This document shows, piece by piece, positions 52,034 to 61,022 of a stretch of DNA of 64,000 nt. Made by a program: the position numbers and the translations under genes. Source of the DNA: Streptomyces xylophagus (GTDB taxonomy: Bacteria > Actinomycetota > Actinomycetes > Streptomycetales > Streptomycetaceae); contig NZ_JNWO01000003.1 in assembly GCF_000716435.1 (NCBI RefSeq), forward strand, positions 62,001-126,000, written 5' to 3'. How positions within the stretch are numbered: the stretch's first letter is position 1; each line of letters opens with the position of its first letter. The notes under the pieces were generated by a model that was given only the letters and a program-made list of their open reading frames with translations, did no database searches and was not told where the DNA came from.

Positions 52034-52744
52034 ATGTCCTCCGAACTGCCGAAGTCGACCGGAGCCCCGGCCCGTCAGAACGTCACCTTTCCCAGCGCCG
52101 GGGGCACCGCCCACGGCTATCTCGCGCTGCCGCCGTCCGGGCAGGGGCCGGGCGTGATCGTCATCCAGGAGTGGTGGGGCCTGACCGACCACATCGCCGA
52201 CGTCGCCGACCGCCTCGCCCAGGAGGGCTTCGTCGCGCTGGCCCCCGATCTCTACGGCGGGAACGTGGCGCACGAGAGCGACGAGGCCCTGCGCATGATG
52301 CTGGCCCTCCCGGTCGCCCGCGGTGTCGAACTGCTCTCCGGCGCGGTCGACCACCTGCTGTCCCTGCCCGAGGTCACCTCGGACACGGTCGGCGCGGTCG
52401 GCTTCTGCATGGGCGGCGGCTTCGTCCTGTACCTCGCGGCGGCCGACCCCCGGGTCAGCGCGGCGGTGCCCTTCTACGGTGTGATCCAGGGCGAACTCCC
52501 CGACTTCTCCGGCCTGAAGGCTCAAATCCTCGGCCATTACGGCGAGTTGGACGAGAGCATCCCGGTATCTGGCCTCGACGCCCTGAGCAAGACCATCCAG
52601 GAACAGTCCGGCATCACCCCGGACCTGCGCCTCTACCCGGCCAACCACGCCTTCTTCAACGACGGCCGCCCGGTCTACGACGCCGACTCCGCCACCCGCG
52701 CCTGGGCGAGCACGGTGCCTTTCCTGCACGAGCAACTGGGCTGA
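52034..52744 (+). CDS. Dienelactone hydrolase family protein
   Basis: 236 residues, alpha/beta hydrolase with a cysteine nucleophile: C125 in GFCMGGGF, Asp in HYGELDESIP and His in YPANHAFFN. The conserved E46 (VIQEWWGL) that activates the Cys is also present. It hydrolyses dienelactone or related lactones/esters, typically in aromatic degradation, although no other such genes are next to it. It is cytoplasmic. The ATG at 52034 has a GGAG site 10 bases upstream. Confidence 0.92.
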   Translation: MSSELPKSTGAPARQNVTFPSAGGTAHGYLALPPSGQGPGVIVIQEWWGLTDHIADVADRLAQEGFVALAPDLYGGNVAHESDEALRMMLALPVARGVELLSGAVDHLLSLPEVTSDTVGAVGFCMGGGFVLYLAAADPRVSAAVPFYGVIQGELPDFSGLKAQILGHYGELDESIPVSGLDALSKTIQEQSGITPDLRLYPANHAFFNDGRPVYDADSATRAWASTVPFLHEQLG

Positions 52745-52827
52745 CGCTCGGGCGCTCTCACCTCGGTCCGGGGTCCTACGACCCTGGCCCGAGGTGCCGC
52801 GCGGGCGCCGCCGGTAGCGTCCCGGGC

Positions 52828-53286
52828 ATGAAGATCACCGTGCCGCCCCGCGGCCCCGAAGAACGCAGGCGTGACGTACTGGCCCGGCTGGAGCAGGAGT
52901 CGGACATCTGGGTGGCCTCTGCGGACACCGACGGGCTGCCCTGTCTGGTGCCGCTGTGGTTCGTCTGGGACGGGCAGGCCGTCTGGCTGTCCACCCGGGC
53001 CACGAACCCCACGGGCCGCAATCTCAGCGACGGACGACGGACCCGGCTCGCCTTCGCCGACACCCGGGACGTCGTACTGATCGACGGCGAGGCGACCGCC
53101 TTCACCGCCCAGGACGTCCCGGCTGCGGCGGCCGAGGCCTTCCCCGCGAAGTACGGCTGGGATCCTCGCGAGGACCGAGCGCCCTACTCCTTCTTCCGGG
53201 TGCGGCCGGTCGCCGTCCAGGCGTGGCACGAGGTGCGCGAGCTGCCCCAGCGACATCTGATGCGGGACGGAACCTGGGTGGTGTGA
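52828..53286 (+). CDS. Pyridoxamine 5'-phosphate oxidase-fold protein (FMN/F420 type)
   Basis: 152 residues with the split beta-barrel pattern: RRRDVLARLEQESDIWVASADTDGLPCLVPLWFVWDG, then LSTRATNPTGRNLSDGRRTRLAFAD and VLIDGEATAF. Such proteins bind FMN, F420 or haem and reduce or sequester small molecules. The exact cofactor cannot be told. The ATG at 52828 is chosen by family fit. It follows the dienelactone hydrolase by 84 bp on the same strand and converges on the AKR gene. Confidence 0.83.
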   Translation: MKITVPPRGPEERRRDVLARLEQESDIWVASADTDGLPCLVPLWFVWDGQAVWLSTRATNPTGRNLSDGRRTRLAFADTRDVVLIDGEATAFTAQDVPAAAAEAFPAKYGWDPREDRAPYSFFRVRPVAVQAWHEVRELPQRHLMRDGTWVV

Positions 53287-53299
53287 GCCCCGCCGTCGC

Positions 53300-54205
53300 T
53301 CAACCGGCCTTGCGGTGCAGCTCGTTGAGCCCGGCCAGTTCGTCCTCGGTCAGCCGGATCGCGCCCGTGGCCACGTTCTCGGCGAGGTGGTCGGGGTTGC
53401 CCGTGCCCGGGATCGCGAGGACGTGCGGCCCCTGGGCGAGGGACCAGGCGAGGCGGATCTGGGCCGGGGTGACGCCATGGGCTTCCGCGATGGCGAGTAC
53501 CTCCGCGTCGTGGGCGGTGGTCGCGCCCTGTGGCCCGGCCGCCCCCGCGATCGCGAAGAACGGGACGAAGGCGATGCCCTGTTCCCCGCAGATCCGCAGC
53601 ATGTCGTCGGTCTCGGGGCTGGACGAGTCGAGCCCGAACCGATTCTGCACACTCACCACGGGGGCGATCTCCTGTGCCTCGGCGAGGTGCCGCGGCTCGA
53701 CGTCGGAGATCGCGAGGTGGCGGACCAGGCCCTCCTCCTGGAGTTCGGCGAGCGCGCCGAAGTGCTCGGCGATCGAGTCCTGCCGCATCCGGCGCAGATA
53801 GACCACGTCGAGGTGGTCGCGCCCCAACTGCCGCAGGTTCTCCTCGACATGACCGCGCAGGTCGTCGGGGCGGGCCGACGTGCCCCACTCCCCCGAGTAG
53901 TTGCGGAAGGGACCGACCTTGGTGGCGATCACGAGGTCGTCCGCGTAGGGAGCGAGCGCGGAGTTGATGAGCTCGTTGGCCGACCGCAGGGACGAGAAGT
54001 AGAAGGCAGCCGTGTCGATGTGGTTCACACCCAGCTCGATCGCCTTGCGCAGCACCGCGATCGACCGGTCGCGGTCGCTCGGCGTCCCGAGGTTGAAGGC
54101 TGCGCTGCCCGTCAGCCGCATCGCGCCGAAACCGATGCGGTTGACGGTCAGGTCGCCGAGCTTCCAGGTGCCCGCGGCGGCCGCGGTGATCTTCTCAGAG
54201 GTCAT
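53300..54205 (-). CDS. Aldo/keto reductase
   Basis: 301 residues, NADPH-dependent (beta/alpha)8 enzyme: VNRIGFGAMRLTG, the catalytic D and Y in HIDTAAFYFSS, K in VIATKVGPF, and a C-terminal IPGTGNPDHLAENV cofactor loop. At the usual catalytic His position (VYLRRM) there is Arg instead of His, so the tetrad may be altered. The ATG at 54203-54205 is chosen; an alternative lies six codons upstream. It is related to oxidoreductases that act on small carbonyls. Single gene. Confidence 0.88.
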   Translation of the reverse strand: MTSEKITAAAAGTWKLGDLTVNRIGFGAMRLTGSAAFNLGTPSDRDRSIAVLRKAIELGVNHIDTAAFYFSSLRSANELINSALAPYADDLVIATKVGPFRNYSGEWGTSARPDDLRGHVEENLRQLGRDHLDVVYLRRMRQDSIAEHFGALAELQEEGLVRHLAISDVEPRHLAEAQEIAPVVSVQNRFGLDSSSPETDDMLRICGEQGIAFVPFFAIAGAAGPQGATTAHDAEVLAIAEAHGVTPAQIRLAWSLAQGPHVLAIPGTGNPDHLAENVATGAIRLTEDELAGLNELHRKAG

Positions 54206-54247
54206 CAGCGGATCCTCGCACACGACCGCCGCACGGCCGCCCGCTCT

Positions 54248-55612
54248 TTACGGATACGTGTAGGTGTTCAGGGAGTTGACGGCGGAGGCCGGGTCACCGA
54301 GGTCGTAGCGGTCCACGGCGAGGAAGTTGGGCTTCTTGCGGGCGGCCGGCTGGCAGAACCGCTGGGTCCGGTCGAGCACCTTGGTGTTGTCGGTCTGCGC
54401 CGTGCCGGCGATGGTGGCGTCACGGAAGTGGTTCATGACGAACAGCGGGCGGAACCCCGCATACGTCTGGGTCAGCGGGACGTTGAGGTCGTTGCCGTAC
54501 CACCGGCTGTAGCAGGACCAGTCGGAGGAGCTCGCCCCGGAGCCCATGGACCAGTAGTTCTCGACTGTCCACTCGCGCTGGTACATCACGCCGAAGCTGT
54601 CCCGCGTGAGTCCGGCGGACTCGTCGGAGGCGCGGCTGTGGTCGGTGAAGATCAGCAGTCGGTGGTTGGCGGCGATCAGGTCGGCCATCTTCGGCCAGCC
54701 GTTCTGCCGCACACCGGTCTGGTCGGGGCGGTACAGCACGTCGTACAGGCCGTTGACGCGGGCGAGTTCACTGCGCAGGACACCCGGGTCGACGTAGTCC
54801 TCGAGGAAGACGGTGACGAACTGGTCGGGGTGCGTCTTGAGGAAGTCCACCATGCGCTGGAGGTCGACGTTGAGGGCGACCGGGCTGCTGACCAGCGTGC
54901 AGCTGTCGTGGCAGAGGATCGCGCCGTCGGATGTCTGGTGGATGTCCAGCATGAATCCCCGTACGCCGTCGGAGAGTTGCTGGTTGATGCCCCGGGACTG
55001 GTTCGGGAAGAAGTTCACGAAGGGCGGGGCGAAGCCGCCGTCGACTCCGTTGGCGTAGGCGTTGTGCGCGGTGAGGAACGTGACCTGGTCCAGGGTGCGT
55101 TGGTCCTGGGCGGGGATGGGCTTGGTGGGCGAGGCGATCGGGGTGAGGTACCAGGAGGCGAGGCTGTCGGAGGAGCCGATGGCCAGCTGGGCCGGGTAGT
55201 TGGCGCCGGAGGGCTTGGCGCCCACGGTCAAGTAGCTTGTCGTGCCCGGGACTTGGAGCGTGTACTGGTCGCCGCCGATGGGCGTGATCTGCCAGGCCGC
55301 GTCGGCGCTCGTGCAGGCGACGGTCTTCGCCTGACTGCCCGAGCGGCCCAGACAGCTGCCGGCCGTGTCGGTGCTCTCCAGGACGTACGAGGACCCGCTC
55401 GTCCGGAGGTTCCACTGCTGGTGGTCCTCGTTGCCCTTGGGGTTGTGCTGCTCCACCGCTCCCCCCTTGTCGGCCGCGTTGAGCCCGGTCGTGGCGCTCT
55501 GGACGTAGTAGGTGCCGGCGGCCGGAACCGCGTCGGCGGCTCCGGCCGAGGGAGAGACGAAGGTCGCGGCCAGCGCGGCGGTGACGGCGAGCAGGGCGTG
55601 GGGGGTTCGCAT
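54248..55612 (-). CDS. Secreted PI-PLC X-domain protein with RICIN-like lectin domain
   Basis: 454 residues. A Sec signal peptide (MRTPHALLAVTAALAATFVS ... AGAADA) ends near residue 28. Residues about 32-160 form a beta-trefoil/RICIN-like domain (QSATTGLNAADKGGAVEQHN; QWNLRT). From about 168 comes a phosphatidylinositol-specific phospholipase C X domain with both catalytic-type His, H183 (LTAHNAY) and H235 (LCHDSC). It would act outside the cell on inositol phospholipids or glycans. The start at 55612 has an AAGGG site; an ATG eleven codons upstream is possible. Confidence 0.85.
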   Translation of the reverse strand: MRTPHALLAVTAALAATFVSPSAGAADAVPAAGTYYVQSATTGLNAADKGGAVEQHNPKGNEDHQQWNLRTSGSSYVLESTDTAGSCLGRSGSQAKTVACTSADAAWQITPIGGDQYTLQVPGTTSYLTVGAKPSGANYPAQLAIGSSDSLASWYLTPIASPTKPIPAQDQRTLDQVTFLTAHNAYANGVDGGFAPPFVNFFPNQSRGINQQLSDGVRGFMLDIHQTSDGAILCHDSCTLVSSPVALNVDLQRMVDFLKTHPDQFVTVFLEDYVDPGVLRSELARVNGLYDVLYRPDQTGVRQNGWPKMADLIAANHRLLIFTDHSRASDESAGLTRDSFGVMYQREWTVENYWSMGSGASSSDWSCYSRWYGNDLNVPLTQTYAGFRPLFVMNHFRDATIAGTAQTDNTKVLDRTQRFCQPAARKKPNFLAVDRYDLGDPASAVNSLNTYTYP

Positions 55613-55746
55613 GAATGCCCTTCGGTTGAGTGTGGTCAGGCTCATGACACCGAAAAGGTGATCGGGCCACACCCAAGCGCCTTTGGTCTGAACCAGTCAA
55701 GAGGCTTGACCGGTCGGCGGAGTGAACGGCGAAGAACGACGAACAG

Positions 55747-56802
55747 TCAACGCTCTTCCCTCAACTGCCGCCAGGCCAGGTAGTGATCGAAAAGCGTCTC
55801 CTCCAACGGCCGGTAGACGATGCCGAGTTCCTCGACACTGCGCCGGTTGTCGACCGTGAACCTGATCCCGAGGTGCTTGCGGATGTAGTCCTGGGTGAGC
55901 CCGAACGCCGGGCCCAGGATGCGCACCGGCCAGTGCGGCAGGCCGTGTTGAGGCAGCCGGTAGGTGCGCGGGAAGTGCTGCCGCAGGGCTCGTGACATGT
56001 CGAGGAAGGACGCCATCCGGGTGGCCGCGACGATGTAACGCCCGTGCGCGTCGGGGTGTTCGGCCGCCGCGATGTGCGCGTCCGCGACGTCCCGTACATC
56101 GGCGACGGTGAAGCTGAAGTCGGGTGCCCCGTAGAAGAAGTAGCCCTTGAACAGCTCGTCGAGGAGGAACAGGCTGCCGGAGTCGGAGGCCGGGGTCAGT
56201 GAAGGGCCCAGGATCAGGCCGGGGTTGACGGAGACCATCCGCCAACGGTCCTGCGCCTGCTGCGCGTCCCAGGCGGCCTGTTCGGCGACCGTCTTGGCGT
56301 AGTGGTACGGGTTGTTCTCGACCGTGCTGGTGGTGTTGAAGTAGTCCTCGGAAAGGATCTCGTCCTTCATCGCCCGTACGTCGGCGTAGTCCCCGAAGAT
56401 CGCCCCGACCGTGGACGTGAACACCAACTTCTCGACAGTGGGGGTGCGTTCGATGCCGGCGAGGACGTTCCGGGTGCCCGTGAGGGCAGGGTCGACGACG
56501 TCCTTCTGACCGTCCTTGATCTTCTCCGGCATCAGGAACGGCGAGGCCACATGGAACACCACCCGGCAGCCGTCCATCGCCGCGTCGAAGGAACCCTCCG
56601 CCAGCAGATCGGCCTCGAACAGCTCCAGCGCGCCCGGGAATTGCTCCCCCATCGCCCGCAGCGGCGCGACCTTCGCCCCGTTGCCGAGAGACCGCACAGT
56701 GGTGCGCACCCGGTAGCCGCGCTCCAGCAGCCGCCGGACCAGATGGCTGCCGACGAATCCGCTCCCGCCGGTCACCAACACCGTCTCGCCGCCGACGCTC
56801 AT
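55747..56802 (-). CDS. NAD(P)-dependent epimerase/reductase (extended SDR, DFR-like)
   Basis: 351 residues. The extended-SDR cofactor motif TGGSGFVGSHL is at 11-21, with DLLAEGSFDAAMDGCRVVFHVASPF, the serine region FTSTVGAIFG and the YxxxK pair in NPYHYAKTVAEQAAW. The overall pattern matches dihydroflavonol-4-reductase-like enzymes that reduce aldehydes or ketones. Cytoplasmic; substrate unknown. It is a single gene upstream of the PI-PLC-like gene on the same strand, 134 bp apart. Confidence 0.9.
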   Translation of the reverse strand: MSVGGETVLVTGGSGFVGSHLVRRLLERGYRVRTTVRSLGNGAKVAPLRAMGEQFPGALELFEADLLAEGSFDAAMDGCRVVFHVASPFLMPEKIKDGQKDVVDPALTGTRNVLAGIERTPTVEKLVFTSTVGAIFGDYADVRAMKDEILSEDYFNTTSTVENNPYHYAKTVAEQAAWDAQQAQDRWRMVSVNPGLILGPSLTPASDSGSLFLLDELFKGYFFYGAPDFSFTVADVRDVADAHIAAAEHPDAHGRYIVAATRMASFLDMSRALRQHFPRTYRLPQHGLPHWPVRILGPAFGLTQDYIRKHLGIRFTVDNRRSVEELGIVYRPLEETLFDHYLAWRQLREER

Positions 56803-56886
56803 CCCTGGCTCCGATCACCCGTGACATCCCGCGCGCACGCTACAACGGCGATCGGTCCCAGGTCAGCGATTCAGGCGCTGCGACCC

Positions 56887-57519
56887 TCAACTCCCGGCCC
56901 CTGTATAGGCGGCCGTCGTCCGGTCGGCCGCCTCGCGGGCCACCGACTCGTCCTCGCCGCTCGCCACGTTCGCCGCGAACCACGCCTCGCTGCTCGCCGT
57001 GACGAAGCGCCGCCCCTCCTCGGAGGCCAGCCAGGCCATCGCGTCCTCGGGCTTCACGGAACCGCTGTCCGACAGATTGCCGCCGAGCCCCAGCAGGATC
57101 GAGTCCCAACCGACGCCCACCGCGCCCGGCCCGAACTCGGCCCACTTCGTGTCGTCGACATGGGCGATGTGCTCCAACTCGAAGCGCGTGCCGTCGCCCT
57201 CGGGCGTCAACCGCAGCTCGATCCAGCTCACTTCGCCGCCGAACTCCCAGGTCGCGAAGAAGCTCTTGGGCGGGTCGCAGCGCTCGACGGTGCCGCCCGC
57301 GTTTCCCTGCAACTGATACTTCCCGCCCAGCCGCAGTTCGCCGGTGACCGGCAGGAACCAGCGCGGGATGCGCTCGGGGTTGGTGCAGGCGTCCCAGACG
57401 TCGTCGACCGGTGAGTCGTAGGACTGGCTCACGGTCACCACGCGGGCCTCGCCGGCCTTGAAGACACGTCGGCCGACCTTGCGGCTCACGGAGTTGATCT
57501 GGTGCGTCACGTCGATCAT
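56887..57519 (-). CDS. SRPBCC (AHSA1-like) domain protein
   Basis: 210 residues. The AHSA1/START-like fold is VVTVSQSYDSPVDDVWDACTNPERIPRWFLPVTGELRLGGKYQLQGNAGGTV, followed by FFATWEFGGEVSWIELRLTPEGDGTRFELEHIA. Such proteins bind hydrophobic ligands; in this arrangement they are commonly paired with an ArsR regulator. The ATG overlaps the ArsR stop (ATGA), so they form an operon. The C-terminal ~60 residues add a helical extension (AMAWLASEEGRRFVTASSEAWF). Confidence 0.9.
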   Translation of the reverse strand: MIDVTHQINSVSRKVGRRVFKAGEARVVTVSQSYDSPVDDVWDACTNPERIPRWFLPVTGELRLGGKYQLQGNAGGTVERCDPPKSFFATWEFGGEVSWIELRLTPEGDGTRFELEHIAHVDDTKWAEFGPGAVGVGWDSILLGLGGNLSDSGSVKPEDAMAWLASEEGRRFVTASSEAWFAANVASGEDESVAREAADRTTAAYTGAGS

Positions 57520-57881
57520 GGGGTGCTCCTCGGGATGTCGCCGTCGGCCTCGCGGAGCCGGCGCTCACGTTTGCCCCGGGCCAACTCGGTTGCCAGGGCG
57601 TCCAGATGCGGGGTCCAGAAGCGACGGAACTGGCCAAGCCAGGCGTCGATGTCCTGCAGCGGCTCGGAGTTGACCGCATACAGGCGCCGGGTGCCGTCCG
57701 GCCGTACCGTCGCGAAACCGTTCTCCCGCAGCACCTTCAGGTGCTGGGAGACCGCGGGCTGCGTTATCCCGAACTCCCCCCGGACGACGTCACTGACCGT
57801 GCCGGCGGGCTGCTCGCCCTCGGCGAGCAGCTCAAGGATGCGGCGGCGCACGGGGTCCCCGAGCACATCGAAGGCGTGCAT
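57516..57881 (-). CDS. ArsR family transcriptional regulator
   Basis: 121 residues. The winged HTH is about 1-85 (MHAFDVLGDPVRRRILELLAEGEQPAGTVSDVVRGEFGITQPAVSQHLKVLRENGFATVRPDGTRRLYAV). No CxC metal site is present, so it is not a metal sensor of the ArsR/SmtB type. The ATG at 57879-57881 is the family start. It is first in the operon with the AHSA1-like gene and has a nested palindrome 12-45 bp upstream. Confidence 0.92.
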   Translation of the reverse strand: MHAFDVLGDPVRRRILELLAEGEQPAGTVSDVVRGEFGITQPAVSQHLKVLRENGFATVRPDGTRRLYAVNSEPLQDIDAWLGQFRRFWTPHLDALATELARGKRERRLREADGDIPRSTP

Positions 57882-57892
57882 GAGCACCAATG

Positions 57893-57926
57893 TATCACCG
57901 GGCACTTATATAAGCGACCGGTGATA
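57893..57926 (-). promoter_or_regulatory. Nested palindromic operator upstream of ArsR
   Basis: Outer arms TATCACCGG (57893-57901) and CCGGTGATA (57918-57926) are exact reverse complements and enclose a second palindrome CTTATATAAG. The site lies 12 bp ahead of the ArsR start and spans a TATA-rich -10 region, so binding would block transcription. Probable ArsR autoregulatory site. Confidence 0.7.
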
Positions 57927-57940
57927 TAGGAGCCCGTCGG

Positions 57941-59263
57941 TCAGGCCAGCGGCTTCTCCAACAGCGCCTTGCGGTGGCTGAACGTCTCGATGGAGTAGCG
58001 GCCGTGGTAGTTGCCCATGCCGCTCTCGCCCACGCCGCCGAACGGCAGGTCGGAGACGGTGAGATGGGCGAGCGGAAGGCCGTAGCCGACGGCGCCGGAG
58101 GAGGTCTCGGCGGCGATCCGGGCGCGGGTGTCGTCGGAGTCCGTGAAGACGTACAGGGCAAGGGGCTTGTCGCGGTCGTTGATGAAGTCGATCGCCGCGT
58201 CGATGCCGGGGACGGTGACGATCGGCAGGATCGGGCCGAAGATCTCCTCCGCCATGACGGGCGCCTTCGGGTCCACGTCGGCGAGGACGGTCGGCGCGAT
58301 GTACTTGTCCGTACGGTCGCTGCGTCCGCCGACGACCACGCGGCCGGAGTCGAGCAGTCCGGCGAGCCGGTCGAAGTGACGTTCGTTGACGATCCGGCCG
58401 TACTCGCCGGAAGTCTGCGGGTCGGCGCCGTAGACCTTCTCGACCGCGGTCACCAGCAGGGGTTCGAGCGCGGCGGCGGTCTCCGGGTCGGTCAGGACGT
58501 AGTCGGGGGCCACGCAGGTCTGGCCGGCGTTCAGGAACTTACCGCGCGCCAACCGGTCGGCCACGACAGTGAGATCGGCGTCGCGGTCGACGAACGCCGG
58601 GGATTTGCCGCCGAGTTCGAGGGCGACCGGGGTCAAGTGCTCGGCGGCGGCGCGCAGGACAATGCGGCCGACAGCGCCGTTGCCGGTGTAGAAGATGTGG
58701 TCGAAGTGCTCGGCGAGCAGGGCCGTAGTCTCCGGGATGCCGCCCTCGACGACGGCGACCGCGTCGGTGTCGAGGTAGGCAGGCAGCAGCTGGGCGATGG
58801 CGGCGGAGGTGGCCGGGGCCATCTCGCTGGGCTTGAGGACCACCGCGTCGCCGGAGGCCAGCGCGCCGACGACCGGGGTCAGCAGCAGCTGCACCGGGTA
58901 GTTCCACGGCGCGATCACTAGGACGACGCCGAGCGGGTCGTACTGCGTCCAGGCGGTGGCGTCCGTGCCGAGGTGGGCCGGTACGGGAGCCGACTCGGGG
59001 CGGAGCCACTCGTCGAGGTGGTCGAGGGTGTGGTCGATCTCGCGGATCGTGAAGCCGATCTCGGTGCGCTGGGCCTCGGCGGCGCTCTTGCCGAGGTCGG
59101 CGTGGAGGGCGGCGGCGAGGTCGTCGCCATGCTCCGTGAGCAGGTCACGCAGGCGGCGCAGCTGGGCGGTGCGCCACTCGACGGGCTTGGTACGGCCGGT
59201 GCGGAACGTGGCGCGCAGCCGGGCGACGATGTCGGCGGGCTGCTCGGGGCTGGACTGGTTCAC
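57941..59263 (-). CDS. Aldehyde dehydrogenase family protein
   Basis: 440 residues, slightly shorter than tetrameric ALDHs and typical of the YwdH/ALDH3-like class. Motifs include APWNYPVQL, VLKPSEMAP, FYTGNGAVGR, catalytic Glu in ELGGKSP, catalytic Cys in NAGQTCVAPDY, and GIGESGMG-type LPFGGVGESGMGNYHG. It oxidises aldehydes to acids with NAD(P)+ in the cytoplasm. The ATG at 59261-59263 is chosen. A probable promoter (TTGCCG-16-TATATA on the minus strand) lies 30-70 bp upstream. Confidence 0.93.
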   Translation of the reverse strand: MNQSSPEQPADIVARLRATFRTGRTKPVEWRTAQLRRLRDLLTEHGDDLAAALHADLGKSAAEAQRTEIGFTIREIDHTLDHLDEWLRPESAPVPAHLGTDATAWTQYDPLGVVLVIAPWNYPVQLLLTPVVGALASGDAVVLKPSEMAPATSAAIAQLLPAYLDTDAVAVVEGGIPETTALLAEHFDHIFYTGNGAVGRIVLRAAAEHLTPVALELGGKSPAFVDRDADLTVVADRLARGKFLNAGQTCVAPDYVLTDPETAAALEPLLVTAVEKVYGADPQTSGEYGRIVNERHFDRLAGLLDSGRVVVGGRSDRTDKYIAPTVLADVDPKAPVMAEEIFGPILPIVTVPGIDAAIDFINDRDKPLALYVFTDSDDTRARIAAETSSGAVGYGLPLAHLTVSDLPFGGVGESGMGNYHGRYSIETFSHRKALLEKPLA

Positions 59264-59324
59264 GGTGCCTCGCTGCTGGTGCGTGGGTGGTCTCGACGGT
59301 CAGGTGTATATAGCAACCATTCTT

Positions 59325-59346
59325 GCACCGGCAAAAATTCCGGTGC
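59325..59346 (-). terminator. Hairpin terminator of sigma factor gene overlapping ALDH promoter
   Basis: GCACCGG and CCGGTGC (7-bp stem, 8-base loop with a T-run inside) lie 30 bp beyond the sigma factor stop, reading on the minus strand. The right arm also contributes TTGCCG, the possible -35 of the aldehyde dehydrogenase promoter. Confidence 0.5.
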
Positions 59347-59375
59347 CGCCATGGTCACCCTCCGCCTCGCGGCTG

Positions 59376-60572
59376 TCACATGCGGACGAGCTCCCGGCGG
59401 CGGCGTTCCAGGTAGCCGCGTTCCGCCGCGCTCTCCGTGCGGGTGATGGCTTCTTCGTACGCCCGTACCGCCTCGGTGTCACGGCCAAGACGGCGCAGCA
59501 GATCGGCGCGTACGGCGTGCAGCACGTGGTAGTCGTCGAGGTCCAGCGCGTCCACGAGGTCGAGGGCCTTGCGCGGACCGTCGACCTCGGCGACGGCGAC
59601 GGCCCGGTTCAGGGCGACGACGGGACTCGGGGTGACGGCCATGAGCTGGTCGTAGAGCTGGAGGATCTGGCCCCAGTCGGTCGCGTCCGCGCTCGGCGCG
59701 TCGCTGTGCACGGCGTTGATCGCGGCCTGGATCTGGTACGGCCCGGGGTTGTTCAGCCGCAGGCACCGCCGGACGAGTGACTGGCCGTCGGCGATCAGCT
59801 CGCCGTCCCACCGGTCGCGGTCCTGCTCGGGCAGCGGCACCAGCTCGCCGTTCGGGCCCTCGCGGGCGGCCCGGCGCGACTCGATGAGCAGCATCAGTGC
59901 GAGCAGGCCCATCACCTCGGGCTCGTCCGGCATCAGCTCGGAGAGGAGGCAGCCGAGGCGCAGGGCTTCGGCGCGGAGTTCGGGCGAGTCCGTGTAGCCC
60001 TCGTTGAAGATCAGGTAGATGACGGCGAGAACGCCCTTGAGCCGGTCGGGGAGGTCGGCGTCGCGGGGCACGCGGTACGGGATTCTCGCGTCGCGGATCT
60101 TGGCCTTGGCGCGGACGAGTCGTTGGGCCATCGTCGGTTCCGGCACCAGGAAGGCGCGGGCGATCCGGGCGGTGGTGAGCCCGCCGAGCAGGCGCAGGGT
60201 GAGCGCGACCTGCGCCTGGGTGGCGAGTGCGGGGTGGCAGCAGGTGAAGATCAGGCGGAGCCGGTCGTCGCGCACGGGTCCCTCCTCGGCGGGCGCGTCG
60301 GACGCGTACAGCAGGGCGGCCTCGCTGTGGCGGGCCTCCCTCGACGACTCGCGGCGCAGCCGGTCGATGGCACGGTTGCGGGCGGTGGTGATGATCCATC
60401 CGGCCGGGCTCGGCGGCACACCGGTCTCCGGCCACTTCTGTACGGCCGTGGTGAAGGCGTCCTGGACCGCTTCCTCGGCGAGGTCGATGTCACCGAGGAA
60501 GCGGACCAGAACGGAGACCGCGCGCCCGTACTCGGTACGGAAGACGGCCTCGATGTCGGTGTCGAACGGCAT
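59376..60572 (-). CDS. ECF sigma factor, ECF42-type with C-terminal TPR-like extension
   Basis: 398 residues, about twice the length of a plain ECF sigma. Sigma region 2 is about 10-75 ([61 protein letters not shown]) and region 4 about 115-170 ([54 protein letters not shown]). The remaining ~220 residues are the conserved helical repeat domain of the ECF42 group ([27 protein letters not shown]). The start overlaps the stop of the YCII-type partner gene by one base. No anti-sigma factor is adjacent; activity is thought to be governed by the C-terminal domain. Confidence 0.93.
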   Translation of the reverse strand: MPFDTDIEAVFRTEYGRAVSVLVRFLGDIDLAEEAVQDAFTTAVQKWPETGVPPSPAGWIITTARNRAIDRLRRESSREARHSEAALLYASDAPAEEGPVRDDRLRLIFTCCHPALATQAQVALTLRLLGGLTTARIARAFLVPEPTMAQRLVRAKAKIRDARIPYRVPRDADLPDRLKGVLAVIYLIFNEGYTDSPELRAEALRLGCLLSELMPDEPEVMGLLALMLLIESRRAAREGPNGELVPLPEQDRDRWDGELIADGQSLVRRCLRLNNPGPYQIQAAINAVHSDAPSADATDWGQILQLYDQLMAVTPSPVVALNRAVAVAEVDGPRKALDLVDALDLDDYHVLHAVRADLLRRLGRDTEAVRAYEEAITRTESAAERGYLERRRRELVRM

Positions 60573-60928
60573 CAGTCCTCGGCCGTGTTCATGAAGGGGC
60601 GCACCTCGACGGGCAGGGTGGTGGCCCAGGTCGCCCGCTTCCCCCACTCCAGGGCCGCGTCCAGGTCGGCCGCCTTGATCAGGCAGAGTCCGCCCAGGTA
60701 CTCCTTGCCCTCGGCGTACGGACCGTCGGTGATCAGGACGTCGCCGTCCTTGGGACGCAGCACGGTGGCCGTCTCCGGCCCGTGCAGTCCGCCGGCGAAG
60801 ACCCAGGCACCGGCGGCCTGGAGTTCGTCGTGGAAGATCTCCAGATTGTGGACGATCTCCGCCATCGCCTCGGGCGAGGGCATCTGTCCGTCGGTCGGCG
60901 TGATCACGCTGAGCAGGTAGTGCGGCAT
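60572..60928 (-). CDS. YCII-related (DGPF domain) protein
   Basis: 118 residues. The YCII fold marks are [17 protein letters not shown] at the start, [17 protein letters not shown], and the [29 protein letters not shown] motif that names the DGPF family. It is the usual partner of ECF42 sigma factors, upstream and coupled, and may be a target or modulator. The ATG at 60926-60928 has a GGAGGAC site. Confidence 0.92.
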   Translation of the reverse strand: MPHYLLSVITPTDGQMPSPEAMAEIVHNLEIFHDELQAAGAWVFAGGLHGPETATVLRPKDGDVLITDGPYAEGKEYLGGLCLIKAADLDAALEWGKRATWATTLPVEVRPFMNTAED

Positions 60929-61022
60929 GACGTCCTCCATGGCGTAAGGGGTTCCTTCACCCCCCGAGGGGGGTTCTCTCACCTCCTACACGAACGCCCT
61001 GTTCCCGGATCGACACCGCGCC

